DNA of 9,086 nucleotides, from assembly GCA_018902765.1 (NCBI GenBank), contig JAHIQC010000346.1, forward strand, positions 1 to 9,086, read 5' to 3'. The position numbers and the translations under genes were made by a program. The DNA is from Actinomycetota bacterium (GTDB taxonomy: Bacteria > Actinomycetota > Coriobacteriia > Anaerosomatales > JAHIQC01). Below are positions 6,669 through 9,086 of the stretch, in pieces. Positions within the stretch are counted from its first letter, which is position 1, and every line of letters begins with the position of its first letter. The notes beneath the pieces were generated by a model. The model worked only from the letters and a program-made list of their open reading frames with translations, was not told the origin of the DNA and searched no databases.

Positions 6669-7045
6669 CGGGCGCGCTCCTCGGCATGCTCGATAGCGAT
6701 GGAGAGCATCACCCGGACGTGGTCGTCGGAAAGGCTGTAGACCGCGCGCTTGCCGTCACGCCTGTAGGTGACGAGGTCCCGGTCGCGCAGAAGCCTCAGC
6801 TGGTGGCTCACGCCCGAGCTCGTGATGCCGCAGATGTTTGCCAGGTCGCAGACGCACAGCTCGCGGCCTGAAAGGGCCAGAACAATGCGCAGACGCGTCT
6901 CGTCGGCAAGTGCGTCGTGGATGTCCACGACGGCCTTTCGTACGCCTGGCGCGGGCATCTCGGATAGCGCCTGCCCAACGGCGATGTCGTCGACGATCTC
7001 GACCTCGCACGCCTCGCCGCCTGTGATGTGTGAACGTTTGCTCAT
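6665..7045 (-). CDS. ArsR/SmtB-family metal-sensing repressor (CadC/ZiaR-like)
   Basis: Winged-helix repressor of 126 residues if translation begins at the ATG at 7045. It should release the operator when Zn, Cd or Pb binds. Seen: ELCVCDLA (62-69) with the alpha-3 metal site C64-x-C66; recognition helix SSGVSHQLRLL (76-86); and an alpha-5 segment with D107, H109, H120 and E123, whose spacing matches the D-x-H-x10-H-x2-E zinc site of SmtB. An N-terminal cysteine (C13) and H6 could complete an alpha-3N site as in CadC. The frame is open to 7189, but that extension is Arg-rich, unlike the family and crosses the promoter; an ATG at 7054 is also possible. I prefer 7045 because the predicted transcript begins there. 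The overlap with the ATPase start marks an operon of sensor and pump, a well-known arrangement. Confidence 0.93.
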   Translation of the reverse strand: MSKRSHITGGEACEVEIVDDIAVGQALSEMPAPGVRKAVVDIHDALADETRLRIVLALSGRELCVCDLANICGITSSGVSHQLRLLRDRDLVTYRRDGKRAVYSLSDDHVRVMLSIAIEHAEERAR

Positions 7046-7058
7046 ACGTTGCATCGTA
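7045..7058. promoter_or_regulatory. Operator-like palindrome over the -10 box and start of the repressor gene
   Basis: tacgttgcatcgta is a 14-bp palindrome with a single mismatched pair (7049/7054). It covers the predicted -10 box (7053-7058) and the predicted first base of the mRNA. This is where an ArsR-family repressor would block polymerase. Assigning it to this repressor is inferred from position; the symmetry itself is seen directly. Confidence 0.5.
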
Positions 7059-7081
7059 CACGGCGCACTCGCCCGACGCAA
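7053..7081 (-). promoter_or_regulatory. Promoter of the repressor-ATPase operon, probably giving a leaderless mRNA
   Basis: The minus strand reads TTGCGT (7076-7081), a 17-bp spacer, then TACGAT (7053-7058). Seven nt further on is the A of the ATG at 7045, the usual distance for a transcription start. No Shine-Dalgarno sequence precedes that ATG or the one at 7054. Together this suggests that the transcript begins at the start codon, as is frequent in actinobacteria. Confidence 0.55.
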
Positions 7082-7092
7082 CCACTCAGGGG

Positions 7093-7098
7093 TATCCT
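7093..7098 (+). promoter_or_regulatory. Weak -10 candidate for the divergent anchored-protein gene
   Basis: TATCCT matches 4 of 6 consensus bases and would place the start near 7105, giving a leader of about 27 nt before the ATG at 7132. No good -35 is seen at 16-18 bp. If real, this promoter and that of the repressor operon lie back to back, so the repressor could affect both. Confidence 0.3.
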
Positions 7099-7115
7099 TT
7101 GTGCCACGCACTTTC

Positions 7116-7123
7116 GGGAGGGG
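7116..7123 (+). promoter_or_regulatory. Ribosome binding site of the anchored-protein gene
   Basis: gggagggg lies 8 nt before the ATG at 7132. It selects that start over the in-frame ATG at 7030, which falls inside the divergent repressor gene. Confidence 0.75.
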
Positions 7124-7131
7124 ATCCGCAC

Positions 7132-7794
7132 ATGGACAAGCAGACCAAACTGATACTCGGCTACGTCGGAGTCGGAGTCGCGACCGCACTGGTGGCGGGC
7201 GCCGCGGTCTGGGCGCTCACATCTCCGCGCCTCGAAGAAGCGCAGAACCAAGGGCAAGCTGCCGAGGAACGCGTCACATCGCTGGAGTCGAAAGTGGACT
7301 CGCTGAGCGCCGCCCTAGCTGAGGCGCAAACCGATTCCCAGCCAGTGGCGGACGCGTCGACCGATGACGCTGCAGCCGATGGGGAAACAGCAACAGACAG
7401 CACCACGAAGCCGACGTCCGACAGGCAGTTCTGTTTCATCCGATCCGGCAAGTGGGAAACCGCGACACCCTATCTGACCGTAGACTACGCCGAGATGCTC
7501 AGCGGCGCTGCAGCGGTAGCTGCTGCAGCTGCTCATGGCTCCGAGTCTCCCCCGCCCAACGACTACTACATCGTGAACGACAACGCCAAACTCAGGTCGT
7601 TGCCGGCGGATCCCAAGATGAACGTCAAGGTCACGTCATCAGGCGGCGGGGTCGACCCCAACACCATGGGTTTCGGGCAGTGGTACGACGTGCTGGTAGG
7701 CATGTCCGGCGACAACTTCGTGAAGGATCGGCCCTACTGGATAACCATCAAGAACGGCACGATAACCGCAATCGAAGAGCAGTATCTCCCCTGA
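7132..7794 (+). CDS. Membrane-anchored protein with coiled coil and conserved-looking C-terminal domain, function unknown
   Basis: 220 residues. A single uncleaved-looking N-terminal membrane anchor (about residues 8-30, LILGYVGVGVATALVAGAA...) is followed by a coiled-coil-prone stretch (about 34-65, with AAEERVTSLESKVDSLSAALAEA). Next comes an acidic Ala/Asp/Thr-rich linker (about 66-95), then a C-terminal domain outside the membrane. That domain contains FIRSGKWETATPYLTVDYAEM, an Ala-rich run, SPPPNDYYIVNDN, KLRSLP, and a final PYWITIKNGTITAIEEQYLP. The ending, with alternating hydrophobic residues and an aromatic/Gly pattern, looks like a compact beta-rich domain. I recall similar YYIVNDN...EEQYLP endings in uncharacterised bacterial exported proteins but cannot name the family. 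The start at 7132 is set by the ribosome site at 7116-7123. It is divergent from the metal-resistance operon, so a role in metal response is possible but unsupported by metal-binding residues; there is one cysteine. Confidence 0.85.
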   Translation: MDKQTKLILGYVGVGVATALVAGAAVWALTSPRLEEAQNQGQAAEERVTSLESKVDSLSAALAEAQTDSQPVADASTDDAAADGETATDSTTKPTSDRQFCFIRSGKWETATPYLTVDYAEMLSGAAAVAAAAAHGSESPPPNDYYIVNDNAKLRSLPADPKMNVKVTSSGGGVDPNTMGFGQWYDVLVGMSGDNFVKDRPYWITIKNGTITAIEEQYLP

Positions 7795-7834
7795 TCGGGC
7801 GGTCCGACGAGAGCGGCAGACAGCGCATGGACAA

Positions 7835-7864
7835 GGAAAGGCCCCGCCGAGGCGGGGCCTTTCC
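7835..7864. terminator. Bidirectional hairpin terminator
   Basis: The perfect 14-bp arms 7835-7848 and 7851-7864 (ggaaaggccccgcc with ggcggggcctttcc) form a long GC-rich stem ending in cttt/aaag, so each strand has a short T run within the 3' arm. It lies 41 nt after the stop of the anchored protein and 24 nt beyond the stop of the convergent wall-binding protein, and so can end both transcripts. Confidence 0.88.
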
Positions 7865-7887
7865 ACTCGCATCGCAGTATCAGCAGG

Positions 7888-9086
7888 CTACTTGAGGCAG
7901 TTCGAAATCGCGGCACGAACCGCGGCTCCGACCGCATTCATGCCACCCGCATAGCGAATCTGCGAGATGTCGTCGGCATTGCTCTCAAGCGCGGCCATCG
8001 TCGCCGCGTGCAGATAGGTTCCAGGAGTGAGCATCGTAGTGAAGCCCTCCTGTCCAAGAGCGGCACCTGACGCCAAAGCGTCGGGGAACCTGGTGCCTGT
8101 CGAGATACCGAGTGTGTCGAAAGACATACCCAATTCATCGACGCCGAACTGCGAGATCAAAGCGGCGGTCTCGTAGCGCGTATCGCCACCAACGCGATCG
8201 ATCTCGACAATCCCGAGAGACTGCATCTGAGCGGTGACGCTCAAAGGCATGGCGACCGTTCCGCCTAGCACGATCGTGCCCGTGACGCCAAGTTCGTCCA
8301 TGCATGCCTCGGTGTCGTCACTCATGCCATCGGCGTCGGCCAAGAAGACCGGGTAGCCGGCAAAGGCAGCAAGCGGAGCAGCGGCAAGCGCATCCGGCCA
8401 ATTGCGGCCAGTGGTCGCAAAAGCGGTGCCGTCCCAGCCAGCACCCAAGGCGTCAACGGTCTCTGAGGCCACGACACATGCGGTCTCGTAACGATCCATG
8501 CCAGCAAAACGCATCGCGTCTCCACCGGTGATGGACTCTATGTCGCTTTGGACACCCGCAGCGATAGCCTTCTCACCACCGAGAATATAGGCCGAGGAAG
8601 CGCCGAGGCGCTCGATCTCATCGGCCACAGCTTGGGGAAGGTCCTTGGCGCACATGTCCAAAGTCGCATCTCCCACGAGCAGGATCGGGGCTCCGACAGC
8701 GCCCGCGAAGGACGCGCCCGCAAGGGCGTCGGGCCAGTTCTCACCAGTGGCGATGACGACGGAGTCGGCACCATCGGGGAAGCTCTGCTTTGAGACCTCG
8801 ACTGCAGTCTCATAGCGGGTCGCGCCTTGGAGAGGCATGGCCTGCGTCGGGGCCGGACCCTCGCCGAGCCACTTCATGTACAGGTCATCGTAGCTCGTAA
8901 CGTCGTTGTTGATGCCTTCGTCACGATGGTCGTGCCACGCAAGCCAGCCGGAGCCGGTGGTGGCGCGGCCGGCATATTTCGTGGGGTCAGAGGAAGCTGC
9001 AACAAGGCAGGTCTCCTCGGCAGACTCGAGGTTATAGCCCCAGACCTCCACTTTGCCGCTGCGGTTGTCGGGCCACACGACCCAGC
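7888..9086 (-). CDS. Secreted protein with propeller-like segment and three C-terminal cell wall-binding (CWB2) repeats, partial
   Basis: The C-terminal 399 codons of a larger protein; the frame runs off the window end, so the signal peptide and true start are missing. The first visible residues (VVWPDNRSGKVEVWGYNLES, then WLAWHDHRDEG and DLYMKW) have the W-x-D-x-R pattern of TolB/WD40-like beta-propeller blades. Three CWB2 repeats follow, each opening with RYETA and holding a PDALA motif: RYETAVEVSK...NWPDALAG, RYETACVVAS...NWPDALAA and RYETAALISQ...RFPDALAS (starting near 8817, 8490 and 8178 on the minus strand). Each repeat also has a later LGG or AGG element. This is the known triple-repeat module that binds anionic polymers of the wall non-covalently in clostridia and actinobacteria, so the protein should sit on the cell surface. 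The catalytic or ligand role of the upstream part cannot be seen. The stop at 7888 precedes the shared terminator. Confidence 0.93.
   Translation of the reverse strand, partial: WVVWPDNRSGKVEVWGYNLESAEETCLVAASSDPTKYAGRATTGSGWLAWHDHRDEGINNDVTSYDDLYMKWLGEGPAPTQAMPLQGATRYETAVEVSKQSFPDGADSVVIATGENWPDALAGASFAGAVGAPILLVGDATLDMCAKDLPQAVADEIERLGASSAYILGGEKAIAAGVQSDIESITGGDAMRFAGMDRYETACVVASETVDALGAGWDGTAFATTGRNWPDALAAAPLAAFAGYPVFLADADGMSDDTEACMDELGVTGTIVLGGTVAMPLSVTAQMQSLGIVEIDRVGGDTRYETAALISQFGVDELGMSFDTLGISTGTRFPDALASGAALGQEGFTTMLTPGTYLHAATMAALESNADDISQIRYAGGMNAVGAAVRAAISNCLK

Noticed and set aside
7030..7131. Upstream extension of the membrane-anchored protein to 7030
   Set aside because: It would put a polar stretch before the membrane anchor and overlap the repressor gene, while a clear ribosome site precedes 7132.
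7046..7189. Upstream extension of the ArsR-family protein to 7189
   Set aside because: The added residues are Arg-rich, have no counterpart in the family and would cover the promoter and the divergent gene's start.
7505..7535. gctgca-rich repeat in the anchored-protein gene
   Set aside because: It encodes an Ala-rich run; codon repetition explains the symmetry without a DNA-level role.
1..9086. CRISPR array, tRNA, rRNA, transposase or phage genes
   Set aside because: No regularly spaced direct repeats, no cloverleaf or rRNA-like sequence, and no integrase or transposase motif was seen in any frame.

Overview
The window is high-GC bacterial DNA. I infer an anaerobic or facultative actinobacterial lineage, possibly Coriobacteriia-like. 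The grounds are a protein with three cell wall-binding type 2 (CWB2) repeats, strongly biased G/C third codon positions that create long antisense shadow frames, hairpin terminators without U-tails, and a membrane cytochrome b. This placement is an inference; the window holds no rRNA or other marker gene.

Layout. (1) 6-1598 (+): a glutamate-synthase-like FMN enzyme with a five-cysteine N-terminus. (2) 1599-1748: a convergent intergenic region almost filled by a nested inverted repeat (20-bp perfect outer arms around a 17-bp perfect hairpin). (3) 1749-4364 (-): in transcription order, a membrane cytochrome b, a small coiled-coil protein and an AarF/UbiB-type atypical kinase. A hairpin lies in the first gap and only 5 nt separate the last two genes. 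(4) 4365-4502: a likely promoter/operator in which a TATATT box lies between the arms of an inverted repeat. (5) 4503-7045 (-): a two-gene metal-efflux operon. An ArsR/SmtB-family sensor overlaps by 4 bp the start of a Zn/Cd/Pb-type P1B ATPase; its promoter appears to give a leaderless mRNA and carries an operator-like palindrome over the -10 box. (6) 7132-7794 (+): a divergently transcribed, membrane-anchored protein of unknown function. (7) 7835-7864: a strong bidirectional terminator. (8) 7888-9086 (-): the C-terminal part of a secreted protein with a propeller-like segment followed by three CWB2 repeats, cut by the window end.

How the genes work together. The sensor and the ATPase form a self-contained metal-detoxification unit: when Zn, Cd or Pb binds the repressor, it should release the promoter and the pump is made. 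The cytochrome b - coiled-coil - kinase set looks like a separate unit tied to membrane or quinone biology, but the link is by position only. The other genes are single units. No mobile element gene, CRISPR array, tRNA or rRNA was seen, and no intergenic gap exceeds about 150 bp. I found no clear wholly new system; the least explained items are the nested repeat at 1605-1714, the inverted repeat around the cytochrome b promoter, the cytochrome b/coiled-coil/kinase trio and the unknown anchored protein.
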